This document shows positions 37,424-47,707 of a stretch of 64,000 nt of DNA, piece after piece. Each line of letters begins with the position of its first letter. Position 1 is the stretch's first letter. The notes beneath the pieces were generated by a model. The model made no database searches and was not told the origin of the DNA. It saw only the letters and a list, made by a program, of their open reading frames with translations. This DNA comes from Verrucomicrobiota bacterium (GTDB lineage Bacteria; Verrucomicrobiota; Verrucomicrobiia; Limisphaerales; Pedosphaeraceae): the NCBI GenBank assembly GCA_021325145.1, contig JAJPHR010000045.1, positions 1 to 64,000 on the forward strand, read 5' to 3'. Made by a program: the position numbers and the translations under genes.

Positions 37424-39091
37424 ATGAAAAAGTTCCGTGTCATCCATTTTGAGGACGATCCGAGCGACGCTTTTTTTGTGCAGAAGGCGCTTGAGCATGA
37501 AAACCCGGACACAGAAATCGTCCGGGTGGCATCACCGCTTGATTATCTCACCGCCGTCGCCAACCGCAGCCCGGACCTGATTCTCATTGACAGCGGAGCG
37601 CCGGGACTCAGCGGGACTCACGCAGTCGAACTGGCGCGGGAAAAACATCCGCATATTCCAGTCATCGTCGTCAGCGGAGCCACAAACGAGAAGCTGGTAT
37701 CCTCCGCCTTCGAAGCAGGCGCCACTGATTACGTGGTCAAGCATCAGTTGTGGCAATTGTCCGCCGCCATCCGGCGCGCCCGCAGATCCGCCGAACGCGA
37801 ACAGGCGGGATTGGAGTTGGAGCAGCAGGCGCTGGCCAAAACGCGGTTGGTGGCGGTGGTCCAGGAATTGTCGCTCGCGCGCGACCTGGATACGATCATG
37901 GCGGTCGTGCGCAAAGCCGCGCGCGAACTCACGGGCGCGGACGGGGCCACCTTCGTGCTCCGCGAGGGCGAGTTCTGCCATTACGCTGACGAAAACGCGA
38001 TTGCTCCGCTTTGGAAAGGCCAGCGGTTCCCACTCACTTCGTGCATCAGCGGTTGGGCGATGTTAAACCGGCAGCCGGCGGTAATCGAAGATATTTACGT
38101 TGATCCCCGCATCCCGGCGGACGCTTACCGCCCAACCTTTGTGCAGAGCCTGGTAATGGTGCCGATCCGCACGCAGTCGCCCATTGGCGCCATCGGCAAC
38201 TATTGGGCCCGGCGTCATGCGGCGACAAAATCCGAAGTGGAATTGCTGCAAGCCCTCGCCAACACGACGGCAGTGGCCATGGAAAACGTTCAGCTCTATA
38301 AGGAACTCGAACAGCGCGTCAAGGACCGCACGCAGCAGTTGCAAGCCGCCAACCATGACCTGGAGGCATTTTCGTACTCCGTTTCCCATGATTTGCGCGC
38401 GCCGTTGCGCCGGATTGGCGGCTTTGCCGAGCTTTTGCGGCAGGAACTGCCACCGGGCACGAGCGAGAACTCCGAGCGTTTTCTTGGGAAGATCGATTTT
38501 GAGATTACCCGGATGGGAGGATTGATCGACGACTTGCTCCGCCTTGCGCGATTTGCGCGCGTGGAGATGAATTGGATGAAGGTAAATCTGAACGTCCTCG
38601 CGGCTGATGTTGTTGCCCGCCTTCGCGCCAGCCACCCCAGCCATCAGGTGGAATTCTCCATGCCAACGAATCTCGAAGCCTGGGGAGATCCCGGTCTGTT
38701 GCAAGTCGTGATCGAAAACCTTTTGTCCAATGCATGGAAATACACGCTGAAGCGGGAGCGCGCCATCGTTGAATTCGGTTCCACCTCTCAACCCGATGGC
38801 TCCATGGCTTTTTTCATCCGCGACAATGGGGCCGGCTTCAGCATGGAATATGCGGACAAATTGTTCACACCCTTCCAGCGATTGCACAGCGAGAAGGAAT
38901 TTGCCGGAAACGGCATCGGCCTGGCCACAGTCCAGCGGATCATCCGCCGGCATGGCGGGCAAGTCTGGGCCAGCGCGGAGGTGGAGCAAGGCGCAACTTT
39001 CTCCTTCACCCTTCCGACGCCGCAATCCAGGATCGAAAATCAAGGTGGATGCTCACCCCATATGATAAGCTCACGCCGAATCGAAGAATAA
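37424..39091 (+). CDS. Receiver-GAF-histidine kinase
   Basis: A 555-aa soluble sensor kinase. Receiver domain at 1-125 with acidic pair E10/D11/D12 and phospho-acceptor D56 (DLILIDSGAPG, lacking the usual MP after it); GAF domain at about 150-300; coiled linker (LEQRVKDRTQQLQAANHDLE); HisKA with H322 in SVSHDLRAPLRR; HATPase with N box VIENLLSNAWKYT, DNGAGFS and GNGIGLATVQRI. No membrane segment. Having the receiver first is typical of kinases that are themselves controlled by an upstream phosphorelay. The response regulator at 39228 is the likely output partner. Confidence 0.92.
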   Translation: MKKFRVIHFEDDPSDAFFVQKALEHENPDTEIVRVASPLDYLTAVANRSPDLILIDSGAPGLSGTHAVELAREKHPHIPVIVVSGATNEKLVSSAFEAGATDYVVKHQLWQLSAAIRRARRSAEREQAGLELEQQALAKTRLVAVVQELSLARDLDTIMAVVRKAARELTGADGATFVLREGEFCHYADENAIAPLWKGQRFPLTSCISGWAMLNRQPAVIEDIYVDPRIPADAYRPTFVQSLVMVPIRTQSPIGAIGNYWARRHAATKSEVELLQALANTTAVAMENVQLYKELEQRVKDRTQQLQAANHDLEAFSYSVSHDLRAPLRRIGGFAELLRQELPPGTSENSERFLGKIDFEITRMGGLIDDLLRLARFARVEMNWMKVNLNVLAADVVARLRASHPSHQVEFSMPTNLEAWGDPGLLQVVIENLLSNAWKYTLKRERAIVEFGSTSQPDGSMAFFIRDNGAGFSMEYADKLFTPFQRLHSEKEFAGNGIGLATVQRIIRRHGGQVWASAEVEQGATFSFTLPTPQSRIENQGGCSPHMISSRRIEE

Positions 39092-39227
39092 GCCACTCGC
39101 AAGAAGTGCGGAGCGAGTCGCGTGGCTGCACGGAAGGTTGATCTCGTGGCAGCCGTTTACAGGAAGAACAGGAAAGATCTGGATCTGGCAGTCTAACCAG
39201 TCCGACGGGCGGATTTAGGGCGGGACT

Positions 39228-39665
39228 ATGAAAACGGTTCTGTTGGTTGAAGATCGGCAAGAGGACGTATTGCTGATGAAACGAGTCTGTGACCGCTTGG
39301 CTGCGGGTATTCTTTTGCGCGTGGCGGGTGATTATGAATCCGCCATCAACTATCTTACGAAGAGAGGCGCTTACGCCGACCCCAACGCGAATCCTCCGCC
39401 CGATTTGATTCTCCTGGATATCCGCCTGCCCTTCGGCAGCGGACATGAGATCCTTGCCTGGCTTCGCAAACGGCCAGAGTTTGCATTTGTGCCCGTGGTT
39501 ATGTTTAGCAGTTCCAGCGATGCGTCGGACATCAACCGCGCCTACTCGCTCGGAGCCAACTCGTACCTGCAAAAGCCAATCAACTTCGACGACTTCAAAC
39601 AAACCGTTCCATTGATTTTGAAATACTGGCTTGAACTCAACCAGTCCCCAGGCGCGGATCCATAG
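39228..39665 (+). CDS. Single-domain response regulator (Rcp1-like)
   Basis: A 145-aa stand-alone receiver. E8/D9 form the acidic pocket, D64 in LILLDIRLPFGSG is the phospho-acceptor, and YLQKPINFDDF supplies the conserved lysine. The kinase gene ends 136 bases upstream on the same strand, so this is probably its phospho-target. It resembles the receiver at 6490-6933. Without an output domain it must act by protein contact or pass phosphate on. Confidence 0.92.
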   Translation: MKTVLLVEDRQEDVLLMKRVCDRLAAGILLRVAGDYESAINYLTKRGAYADPNANPPPDLILLDIRLPFGSGHEILAWLRKRPEFAFVPVVMFSSSSDASDINRAYSLGANSYLQKPINFDDFKQTVPLILKYWLELNQSPGADP

Positions 39666-39702
39666 AGCGCGCCAGCCAGCAGTCACTATTTCCCCACTGA
39701 TT

Positions 39703-39760
39703 CGGAGACGGCCACGGAGTTGAATCAAAACAACTCTCTTGCCATCCATGGCCGTCTCCG
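39703..39760 (+). terminator. Nested hairpin after the response regulator
   Basis: Perfect 12-bp arms CGGAGACGGCCA (39703-39714) and TGGCCGTCTCCG (39749-39760) enclose a second hairpin GAGTTG/CAACTC (39717-39722, 39731-39736). It starts 37 bases after the regulator's stop codon. No T-run follows, so it may be an RNA structure or repeat rather than an intrinsic terminator. Confidence 0.5.
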
Positions 39761-39880
39761 AGCTTGCGGGGCAAAGTTTGTTCATAGGGAGCGGTATAAG
39801 AACGCCGTTTAGGGCCGACTCCCCATTGCCTGCAGGTCATAAAAAGGTGAGTGAAAGGAGCGCGCATACGGGAGCAGAAT

Positions 39881-40132
39881 ATGAACGTGACCAAAGAAAG
39901 CGATTGGAACGAATCCCAATGGTTTAAAGAATGGCTCGAATTGGCGCGCCAGAATCCAGCCCAGAACCGCGATGAGCCCGGATGGGAAACAGACACATCT
40001 CGTCCCGATAACCGTCCCAAGCCCAAGGAGTCCAGGGAGTTTTCTCCGCCGTTCGGAGAATGGAATTTTTCGCTTCGCGAAAGCATCATGCTCCGGCTTC
40101 CCCGGAGGCACCTAATGCTCGCGGGACGGTAA
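39881..40132 (+). CDS. Possible small protein, 83 aa
   Basis: A short frame starting ATG at 39881 with GGGAG about eight bases upstream. The product (MNVTKESDWNESQWFKEW...) is hydrophilic, rich in Asn, Trp, Pro and Arg, with no domain I recognise. It lies in the 508-base gap between the response regulator and the convergent ggt. The good ribosome-binding site is the main support; it could equally be a chance frame. The rest of the gap holds only the nested hairpin. Confidence 0.35.
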   Translation: MNVTKESDWNESQWFKEWLELARQNPAQNRDEPGWETDTSRPDNRPKPKESREFSPPFGEWNFSLRESIMLRLPRRHLMLAGR

Positions 40133-40173
40133 CGTCTGGTGGGTTGAAACCCCGCCAGCGCCAGCTCGCATGG

Positions 40174-41949
40174 TCAAAAACCTTCCGCCGTCCCCAACGC
40201 CCTCGGGTCCGCCGTTCCGACAAATCGCTTTCCGTCCGGCGTCCGTCCCACAATTTGCGTTACGCCCATGCTGGAATTCACTTTGAGCTTGTGACCACGT
40301 TCGGCGAGGGCCGCGCGCAATTCGGCAGGCATTGACTTCTCGACCACGATTTCGTCCGGCGACCATTGGTGATGCCAGCGGGGCTGCGCGATCGCCATTT
40401 CGGGTGACATCCCCAAATCAAGCATGTTCACCAGCGCGAGCACTACCTGGGAAATGATCGTCGGCCCGCCGGCGGCGCCGAGCGCCAGTACAGGCCGGCC
40501 GTTCTTGAGCACAATCGTCGGGCTCATGCTCGAAAGCGGGCGCTTTCCGGGCGCGACGGCGTTGGCCTCCGCACCGATCAGGCCAAAGAAATTTGTCACA
40601 CCCGGCTGGATGGAAAAGTCGTCCATCTGGTTGTTCATCACGACGCCGGTTCCGGGAATCACCACTTTGGAACCGAATCCCGTGTTTACGGTTGCCGTGC
40701 AAGCCACCCAATTGCCTTGCGCATCGGCCACGGAGAAATGCGTGGTATGTTTCTTGAACACGTCGCCGGCCCAATCCGGAGGCAAGCCGTGCCCGGAAAC
40801 CGGGGTGGCGCGTTTCAAGTCGATCTTTTGCGCCAGAGTGGCTGCGTAGCTTTTGTCCACCAAACCATGCGGCACCCGCACCTGGTCGGGGTCGCCCAGC
40901 CAAAACGCACGGTCCGCGAACGCCAGCTTCATGGCTTCGGCAATCACATGCGCCCGCGTGGCTTGGTCCATTGCGGCCAATTGGTAGTGCTCGAGAATAT
41001 TCAGAATCTGCGCCACGTGGACGCCGCCGGAACTGGGTGGCGGAAACGCCAACAATTCGTAACCGCGATAGCGAGTCGTCACTGGCTCGCGCAATGCGAT
41101 GTGATAGTTGCGCAGGTCCGCCGCGGTCATGATTCCCCCATTCTGTTTCATCCAACTTTCCACTGCGGGGCCGAAAGATCCACGATAAAACCAGTCTGCT
41201 CCTTGCGCCGCGATATTGCGATAGGTTGCAGCCAAGTCCGGCTGGCGCAGCACGTCGCCCTCCTGGTACGTCGAGCCGTCCGGTTTTAGGAATGCGGCGC
41301 ATGAAGACGGGAATCGCGCGAAATCCTTTTGCGCGGACCGGAGGCTGCCGGCGTAATGCGAGTCCACCTTAAAGCCGCGCTCCGCAATTTCCGCCGCTGG
41401 GAGAATCAACTCCTTCAGACTTTTGCGACCGAATTGTTTGAGCGCGTAATCGTAAGCCGCCAAGGCTCCCGGAACTCCGCTGGCCAACGCACCCATCTGG
41501 CTTAGCCCGGTATCGGCTTTTCCATTGCGAACAAACATATCACGGCTGGCCGCCGCCGGGGCCATCTCGCGCCCGTCAATGGCGACGGCTGAACCATCCG
41601 CACATTGGATCAGCATGAAGCAGCCGCCGCCGATTCCTGAATTGTATCCATTCACCACGCCCAGCGTCAGGGCGACGGCCACCGCTGCGTCGATGGCATT
41701 GCCTCCCTGTTTCAAAACCTCCACGCCTGCCGCGGTTGCCACGGGATCCACGCTGGCCACCATGCCGTGCTCGCCGTAAGCGGCCCGGGCTGCGGGGGCG
41801 GTCCACATTTGCTTTGGAGGAGCGGGCGTGGAGCAACCCGTCAGGAGCAGGACCCCCAAGGCAGCGCAAAACGCGCCATGGCGCAATGAGTGCCTGAACA
41901 GGCCCGAGCGTTTTAACTTCCGTTGCGAGTCGGTGGGCAGCCAAAACAT
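40174..41949 (-). CDS. ggt: Gamma-glutamyltransferase, lipoprotein
   Basis: A 591-aa exported enzyme that hydrolyses or transfers the gamma-glutamyl group of glutathione. A lipoprotein signal ends in LLLTGCS (cysteine about residue 39). The family N-terminal block GMVASVDPVATAAGVEVL is present, and the autocatalytic cleavage and nucleophile site is T403 in HTTHFSVAD. Substrate-loop motifs PLSSMSPTIV and GAAGGPTI are intact. The precursor should self-cleave into roughly 360- and 190-residue chains. Lipid anchoring suggests a periplasmic, membrane-attached location. Confidence 0.95.
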   Translation of the reverse strand: MFWLPTDSQRKLKRSGLFRHSLRHGAFCAALGVLLLTGCSTPAPPKQMWTAPAARAAYGEHGMVASVDPVATAAGVEVLKQGGNAIDAAVAVALTLGVVNGYNSGIGGGCFMLIQCADGSAVAIDGREMAPAAASRDMFVRNGKADTGLSQMGALASGVPGALAAYDYALKQFGRKSLKELILPAAEIAERGFKVDSHYAGSLRSAQKDFARFPSSCAAFLKPDGSTYQEGDVLRQPDLAATYRNIAAQGADWFYRGSFGPAVESWMKQNGGIMTAADLRNYHIALREPVTTRYRGYELLAFPPPSSGGVHVAQILNILEHYQLAAMDQATRAHVIAEAMKLAFADRAFWLGDPDQVRVPHGLVDKSYAATLAQKIDLKRATPVSGHGLPPDWAGDVFKKHTTHFSVADAQGNWVACTATVNTGFGSKVVIPGTGVVMNNQMDDFSIQPGVTNFFGLIGAEANAVAPGKRPLSSMSPTIVLKNGRPVLALGAAGGPTIISQVVLALVNMLDLGMSPEMAIAQPRWHHQWSPDEIVVEKSMPAELRAALAERGHKLKVNSSMGVTQIVGRTPDGKRFVGTADPRALGTAEGF

Positions 41950-42123
41950 TGCACTGATTCAGCCGTCCTTACGGGAGTTTTGCAACTGCTGATTCGAGCA
42001 GTTTCTGAAATGCAAGAGCCTCCTTGCGTCGGCTGCTGCCGTAAAGGGATTCTCGTATAGCTTCTGGAGAGTTGGCTTTTGCTTGTGAACACGCCTTGCG
42101 GCAGTTTAAAATCCATTCCGCAC

Positions 42124-43122
42124 ATGAGCGAAATCATTAAGTTGGCGCAATTCGGCCTTGGCCCCATCGGATTGGAAGCACTGAAACTGGCGGCCGCCAA
42201 ATCCTGGGTGGACGTCGTCGGCGCCGTCGATATCGATCCGGCCAAAGTGGGCCGGGACCTTGGCGCCCTGACCGGCGCGAGCAATCTCAAGGGCCGGCAC
42301 GTTCACCGCACGATTGAAGACCTGCTTGCCCGGGCGAAGCCCGATGTGGTTCTGCATACCACCGTCTCGAAGTTTAAGAACGCCTTCGACCAACTCGAAG
42401 CCTTGGCGCGCGTCGGCATCAGTGTGGTTTCCTCCTGCGAAGAACTGCTCTTTCCGCAGCTCAACAACCCGGACCTCGCCGCCAAACTCGACCGACTCTG
42501 TCAGGAAAAGGGCGCGCGGATCATCGGCACCGGGGTCAATCCCGGTTTCGTGATGGATGTGCTCCCGGTTTGCATGACAGGCGTCAGCCGTGAAGTGCGC
42601 AGCATCAACGTCCAGCGCGTCGTCAACGCGTCCACCCGCCGCGAGCCGCTTCAGCGAAAGATTGGCAGCGGATTGCCGCCGGAGGAATTCCGCCGCCGTT
42701 TTCAGGAAGGCCGCGCCGGGCATGCCGGCCTCAAGGAATCCCTGGCGCTCATCGCCCACTGCATGGGTTGGGAAGCGAAGAACATTGTCGAAACCGGCGA
42801 TGCCGTGGTCGCAGATCATGACATTCGCACCCAATTCCTGGAGGTGAAGAAAGGGCAGACGTGCGGCCTGCACCAGCGCGCCGAAGCCAAAGTGAACGGG
42901 AAGGTTGCGCTGGTGCTGGATTTGAAAATGTATTTGGACGCGAAGAATCCGCATGACGCCATTCAAATCGAAGGCGAACCGCCGCTGGACGTCATCATCC
43001 AAGGCGGCGTCGCCGGCGATCAGGCCACGGTGGCTGCACTGGTGAATACGGCGCGAAGAATTCTCAAAGCGCGCCCTGGGCTGTTGTTGATGACTGATCT
43101 GGCGGTTCCCTGCCAGGCTTGA
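42124..43122 (+). CDS. DapB-like NAD(P)-dependent dehydrogenase
   Basis: A 332-aa oxidoreductase with a dihydrodipicolinate-reductase-like N-terminal Rossmann domain (LAQFGLGPIGLEALKLAA, then VGAVDIDPAKVG). DapB's own catalytic HH motif is absent; GTGVNPGFVMDVLPVC and the C-terminal layout resemble the 2,4-diaminopentanoate dehydrogenase-type amine dehydrogenase family. The substrate is unknown. I start at ATG 42124, since the TTG at 42079 only adds a non-family leader. Followed by a strong terminator. Confidence 0.85.
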   Translation: MSEIIKLAQFGLGPIGLEALKLAAAKSWVDVVGAVDIDPAKVGRDLGALTGASNLKGRHVHRTIEDLLARAKPDVVLHTTVSKFKNAFDQLEALARVGISVVSSCEELLFPQLNNPDLAAKLDRLCQEKGARIIGTGVNPGFVMDVLPVCMTGVSREVRSINVQRVVNASTRREPLQRKIGSGLPPEEFRRRFQEGRAGHAGLKESLALIAHCMGWEAKNIVETGDAVVADHDIRTQFLEVKKGQTCGLHQRAEAKVNGKVALVLDLKMYLDAKNPHDAIQIEGEPPLDVIIQGGVAGDQATVAALVNTARRILKARPGLLLMTDLAVPCQA

Positions 43123-43161
43123 GCCGATTTGTGGGGCTGATAAGACCAATGGAACGAATAG

Positions 43162-43195
43162 AAAACGGCGCGGGTATGGTCACCCGCGCCGTTTT
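43162..43195. terminator. Bidirectional intrinsic terminator
   Basis: AAAACGGCGCGGGT (43162-43175) and ACCCGCGCCGTTTT (43182-43195) form a perfect 14-bp stem with a 6-base loop, flanked by A/T runs on both sides. It lies between convergent genes, the dehydrogenase and amt, and can serve both. Confidence 0.9.
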
Positions 43196-43228
43196 TGATA
43201 TTCCAAAATCCCTGTTTACGTCCCGTGC

Positions 43229-44761
43229 TCAGGCTTCCGCGTGGTAGCCTTCTTCGCCGTGTTCGGCCAGGTCCAACCCGGCGGTTTCCACTTCCGGAGT
43301 GGGTCGCAAGCCGACGACGGCTTTGACGATGTAGGCAATCACCACCGTGCCGACGACTGCCAACACCAGAGTCACCCCTATGGCTTTTACCTGCTCCAAC
43401 CACAGGCCGCCATCGGATACGAGCTTGGCCAGCCCGTTTTGAGTGGCAGCGTTCGCCAGGTCCATTTTATTGCCGACGTCGGCCAGGTTGCTGACGATAT
43501 TTACGTTGCCGCTTTTGGCGGTCGCAAGAATGCCCGTGAGAAATGCACCCATCGTTCCCCCAATGGCATGCACACCGAAGGTATCCAATGCGTCATCATA
43601 GCCTAACATCGCCTTGAGCTTCCATACCGCGAAGAATGGCACCAGGCCCGCCGCGATCCCGATGATCACCGCACCGGTCGTATCCACAAACCCGCAAGCC
43701 GGGGTAATCACGACCAACCCGGCTACCGCGCCGGAACAGAACCCAAGCACGCTGGGCTTGCCGCGCAAAACGTATTCGGCCATCGCCCAGGTAAAGGAAG
43801 CCACCGCCGTTGCCATCGTGGTCGTGGTGAACGCATTGGCCGCAATGACGTCCGCCGCCACGGCGCTGCCGGCGTTGAAGCCGTACCAGCCCACCCAGAG
43901 CATGCCTGTGCCGATCATGCAAAGCACCATGCTGTGCGGCGGCATCGGCTCCTTGCCGAACCCAATTCGCTTGCCGAGAATCAAGCAGAGAATCAAGGCC
44001 GACCAACCCGAGGACATGTGCACGACTGTGCCACCGGCAAAATCGATCGCCTTGATCGAGGCCTTGGGATTCCAAACGCCGTTCATGAAGCCATCCACAC
44101 CCCAGACCATGTGCGCGAGCGGGAAATAAACGACGAACATCCAGAGCGTCATGAACAAAAGAATCGCCGAAAATTTCATGCGTTCGGCAATCGCGCCGAC
44201 AATGAGCGCCGGGGTGATGATGGCGAACATGAGCTGGTACATCGAATACACGTTGTGCGAAACCCAATGCGAATAGTCTGTGTTTGGATTGGAATCGACG
44301 CCGTTGAGGAATTTCCAATCCAGGTGGCCCAGGAAAGCGTTCCCGCCATGAAAGGCCATGCTGTAACCGCACAGCCACCACAAGATGCTCACCAGGCCGG
44401 CAATGCCCAGGCACTGGGCCATGACCGAGAGCACGTTTTTCCTGCGTACCAAGCCGCCATAAAACAAGGCCAGTCCGGGCAAGGTCATGAACAGCACGAG
44501 GGCGGCGCAGATCATCTGGAAGGCGTTATGCCCAGGCCCAGGGCCGGGAATCTTGGAGGAGACATTGGTCACCGCCACGCAGGTGCGCGGGCTGTTGGCA
44601 ATGTAGGCTTCCAAATCCGCCACTCTTTGATCGAGAGTCGGATCTTTTAAAGCCGGGGCGGCAGCCGCAGGTGCGGCAGCTGGAGCGTCGGCGGCGCGCA
44701 GGCTCGTACCCGCAAGCATCAGGCCGACAACCAAACTGGTCAGAAGAAATAAATTTTTCAT
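43229..44761 (-). CDS. amt: Ammonium transporter
   Basis: A 510-aa Amt/Rh channel with an N-terminal signal sequence (SLVVGLMLAGTSLRAADA) and an Ala-rich stretch of about 20 residues before the membrane core of 11 segments. The twin pore histidines are in GGTVVHMSSG and GVHAIGGTMG; the phenylalanine gate region and DTTGAVIIG are conserved. A cytoplasmic tail (EHGEEGYHAEA) ends it. It follows the PII gene by 31 bases, the usual glnK-amt pairing, so PII probably gates it. Confidence 0.96.
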   Translation of the reverse strand: MKNLFLLTSLVVGLMLAGTSLRAADAPAAAPAAAAPALKDPTLDQRVADLEAYIANSPRTCVAVTNVSSKIPGPGPGHNAFQMICAALVLFMTLPGLALFYGGLVRRKNVLSVMAQCLGIAGLVSILWWLCGYSMAFHGGNAFLGHLDWKFLNGVDSNPNTDYSHWVSHNVYSMYQLMFAIITPALIVGAIAERMKFSAILLFMTLWMFVVYFPLAHMVWGVDGFMNGVWNPKASIKAIDFAGGTVVHMSSGWSALILCLILGKRIGFGKEPMPPHSMVLCMIGTGMLWVGWYGFNAGSAVAADVIAANAFTTTTMATAVASFTWAMAEYVLRGKPSVLGFCSGAVAGLVVITPACGFVDTTGAVIIGIAAGLVPFFAVWKLKAMLGYDDALDTFGVHAIGGTMGAFLTGILATAKSGNVNIVSNLADVGNKMDLANAATQNGLAKLVSDGGLWLEQVKAIGVTLVLAVVGTVVIAYIVKAVVGLRPTPEVETAGLDLAEHGEEGYHAEA

Positions 44762-44792
44762 GTAAGTTATTTTTTAGGTTCTGGATTTATGG

Positions 44793-45565
<773 letters not shown>

Positions 45566-46555
45566 ATGACTCCTGAAACCGCCCACTTAAACGAGCCAAT
45601 CCTGCAGCACACGCGCAAGGATTTTCCGCTGCTGCTCCAGGACCAAACCGTGCAGCAAGCGCTGGATACCATCCGCCGGGAAGGCGTGGGCGAGAAAATT
45701 GTTTACTTCTATGTCATCGATGCCGAGCGCCATCTGGTTGGAGTTCTCCCGACGCGCCGGTTGTTGACTTCCGCAGCGGATCGTCGCCTTGCGGAAATCA
45801 TGGTGACCCGCATCGTGGCTATTCCATCGACAGCGACCTTGCTCGAAGCCTGCGAACTCTTCGCGCTGCACAAGTTTTTCGCCTTCCCGGTAATCGACGA
45901 GCAGCACCGGATCGTCGGCATGGTGGATGTGAATTTGTTCACCGAAGAGGTTCTGGATCTGGCCGAGGGCGAGCCACCCGACGATCTCTTCGAAGCGCTC
46001 GGGTTTCGCGTCGCCCAAGTGCGCGACGCCTCGCCGCTCAAGGCATTTCGCTATCGTTTTCCCTGGCTCCTGGCGAGCATTGCCAGCGGAACCGCCTGCG
46101 CTTTGCTCGCCCGCGCCTTTGAAACCACGCTGGCCCAAAGTATTCTCCTGGCCTTTTTTCTCACCATGGTGCTGGGTTTGGGCGAAAGCGTCAGCATGCA
46201 ATCCATGACCGTGACCATCCAGGCTTTGCATGCCACCCGTCCGACGTTGCGGTGGTATTTGCGGACGCTCAACCGGGAGATCAGCACCGCGCTGCTGCTC
46301 GGAATGAGCTGCGGCATCGTGGTGGCGGCGATCATTTGGCTTTGGCAGGGCCACGTCCGGGCGGCGCTTTCGATCGGGGGCAGCATCGTTCTCTCGCTGT
46401 TCACCGCCTGCCTCATCGGATTAAGCATACCGTCCCTGCTCCACGCCCTGCGGCTCGATCCTAAAATCGCGGCCGGCCCCATCGCCCTCGCGCTTGCGGA
46501 TGTGCTCACGCTCTTTTTTTACTTTGCCATGGCCACGTGGCTGCTGAAGCAATGA
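45566..46555 (+). CDS. CBS-domain MgtE-type divalent cation transporter
   Basis: A 329-aa protein with two CBS domains at about 15-135 (FYVIDAERHLVGVLPTRRLL and FPVIDEQHRIVGMVDVNLF) and a five-segment MgtE membrane domain at about 165-329, ending in LALADVLTLFFYFAMATWLL. The MgtE N-terminal helical domain is missing and the pore block reads GLGESVSMQS instead of the usual GGNAGxQ, so this is the short MgtE-like type whose ion is less certain. It sits inside the nitrogen block, divergent from glnK. Confidence 0.82.
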   Translation: MTPETAHLNEPILQHTRKDFPLLLQDQTVQQALDTIRREGVGEKIVYFYVIDAERHLVGVLPTRRLLTSAADRRLAEIMVTRIVAIPSTATLLEACELFALHKFFAFPVIDEQHRIVGMVDVNLFTEEVLDLAEGEPPDDLFEALGFRVAQVRDASPLKAFRYRFPWLLASIASGTACALLARAFETTLAQSILLAFFLTMVLGLGESVSMQSMTVTIQALHATRPTLRWYLRTLNREISTALLLGMSCGIVVAAIIWLWQGHVRAALSIGGSIVLSLFTACLIGLSIPSLLHALRLDPKIAAGPIALALADVLTLFFYFAMATWLLKQ

Positions 46556-46594
46556 GGCCTCTCCATTCCGAACCTTGACGGACGAACGCGGCCC

Positions 46595-46640
46595 AAAAAA
46601 AAACGTAAACCCTCTCCCTTCGTTCAGAAGGAAGAGGGTT
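46595..46640 (-). terminator. Intrinsic terminator of glnA
   Basis: AACCCTCT...CCTTC (46608-46621) pairs with GAAGG...AGAGGGTT (46627-46640). On the minus strand the stem is followed four bases later by a run of nine T (46595-46603), placing it 42 bases after the glnA stop codon. The stem can also stop the convergent transporter transcript. Confidence 0.8.
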
Positions 46641-46681
46641 GGTGTGGGACCGATCCCACCTCCCATTAATCGTCGGCCCGA

Positions 46682-47707
46682 CTACTCAATCGGCACCATC
46701 GAGATCGTCTGCAGGATGCGGCCTGCGATCTTGTAAGGATCGCCGGCGGAATTCGGACGGCGATCTTCCAAATAACCTTTGTAACCGTTGTTCACGAAGC
46801 TATGCGGCACGCGCACGGAAGCGCCCCGGTTGGCGATGCCGTAGTTGAACTTGTCGATCGACTGCGTTTCATGCAACCCAGTAAGCCGCAGATGATTGTC
46901 CGGGCCGTACACCGCGATGTGTTCGTTCTTGTACTTGTCGAACGCCTGCATGAGCGCCTCGAAATACCGCTTCCCGCCGACTTCGCGCATGTGCTTGGTC
47001 GAAAAGTTCGTGTGCATGCCGGAACCGTTCCAATCCACGTCCTTGCCGAGCGGCTTGCAATGCCAATTCACTTCCACGCCGTATTTTTCACACAAGCGCA
47101 TCATCAAATAGCGCGCCATCCACATCTGGTCGGCGGCAGTCTTCGAACCCTTGCCGAAGATCTGAAACTCCCACTGCCCTTTGGCAACTTCCGAGTTGAT
47201 GCCCTCGTGGTTAATCCCGCAATCCAGGCACAAATCCAGGTGCTTGTCCACGATCTCGCGGGCGATGTCGCCCACGTTCTCGTAGCCCACGCCCGTGTAA
47301 TACTTGCCTTGCGGCGGCGGAAACCCGCCACCCTTCGGAAAGCCGAGCGGCGCGCCGTCTTTGTAGAGGAAATACTCCTGCTCGAAACCGAACCAGGTGT
47401 CGGGATCATCCATGATGGTCGCCCGCGCATTGCTCGGGTGCGGAGTCTTGCCGTCAGGCATCATGACCTCGCACATGACCAGCACGCCATTTTTCCTCGT
47501 CGAATCCGGATAGCAAGCGACCGGTTTCAGCATGCAATCCGAGTTGTGGCCTTCCGCCTGCCGGGTGGAACTGCCGTCGAAACCCCAGATAGGCAGTTGC
47601 TCAAGCTTCGGAAAGCTGTCAAATTCCTTGACCTGCGTTTTGCCTCGGAGATTGGCGACGGGTTCGTAACCGTCGAGCCAGATATATTCCAGTTTATATT
47701 TTGCCAT
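46682..47707 (-). CDS. glnA: Glutamine synthetase, type II (GSII)
   Basis: A 341-aa ATP-dependent ligase making glutamine from glutamate and ammonium. Short length, the beta-grasp block WGFDGSSTRQAEGHNSD, GFEQEYFLY, NHEGINSEVAKGQWEFQ and GSGMHTNFST mark the eukaryote-like GSII class rather than the 470-aa adenylylated GSI. The adenylylation tyrosine region of GSI is absent, so control would be transcriptional or by metabolites. Near amt and PII but a separate transcript with its own terminator. Confidence 0.95.
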   Translation of the reverse strand: MAKYKLEYIWLDGYEPVANLRGKTQVKEFDSFPKLEQLPIWGFDGSSTRQAEGHNSDCMLKPVACYPDSTRKNGVLVMCEVMMPDGKTPHPSNARATIMDDPDTWFGFEQEYFLYKDGAPLGFPKGGGFPPPQGKYYTGVGYENVGDIAREIVDKHLDLCLDCGINHEGINSEVAKGQWEFQIFGKGSKTAADQMWMARYLMMRLCEKYGVEVNWHCKPLGKDVDWNGSGMHTNFSTKHMREVGGKRYFEALMQAFDKYKNEHIAVYGPDNHLRLTGLHETQSIDKFNYGIANRGASVRVPHSFVNNGYKGYLEDRRPNSAGDPYKIAGRILQTISMVPIE

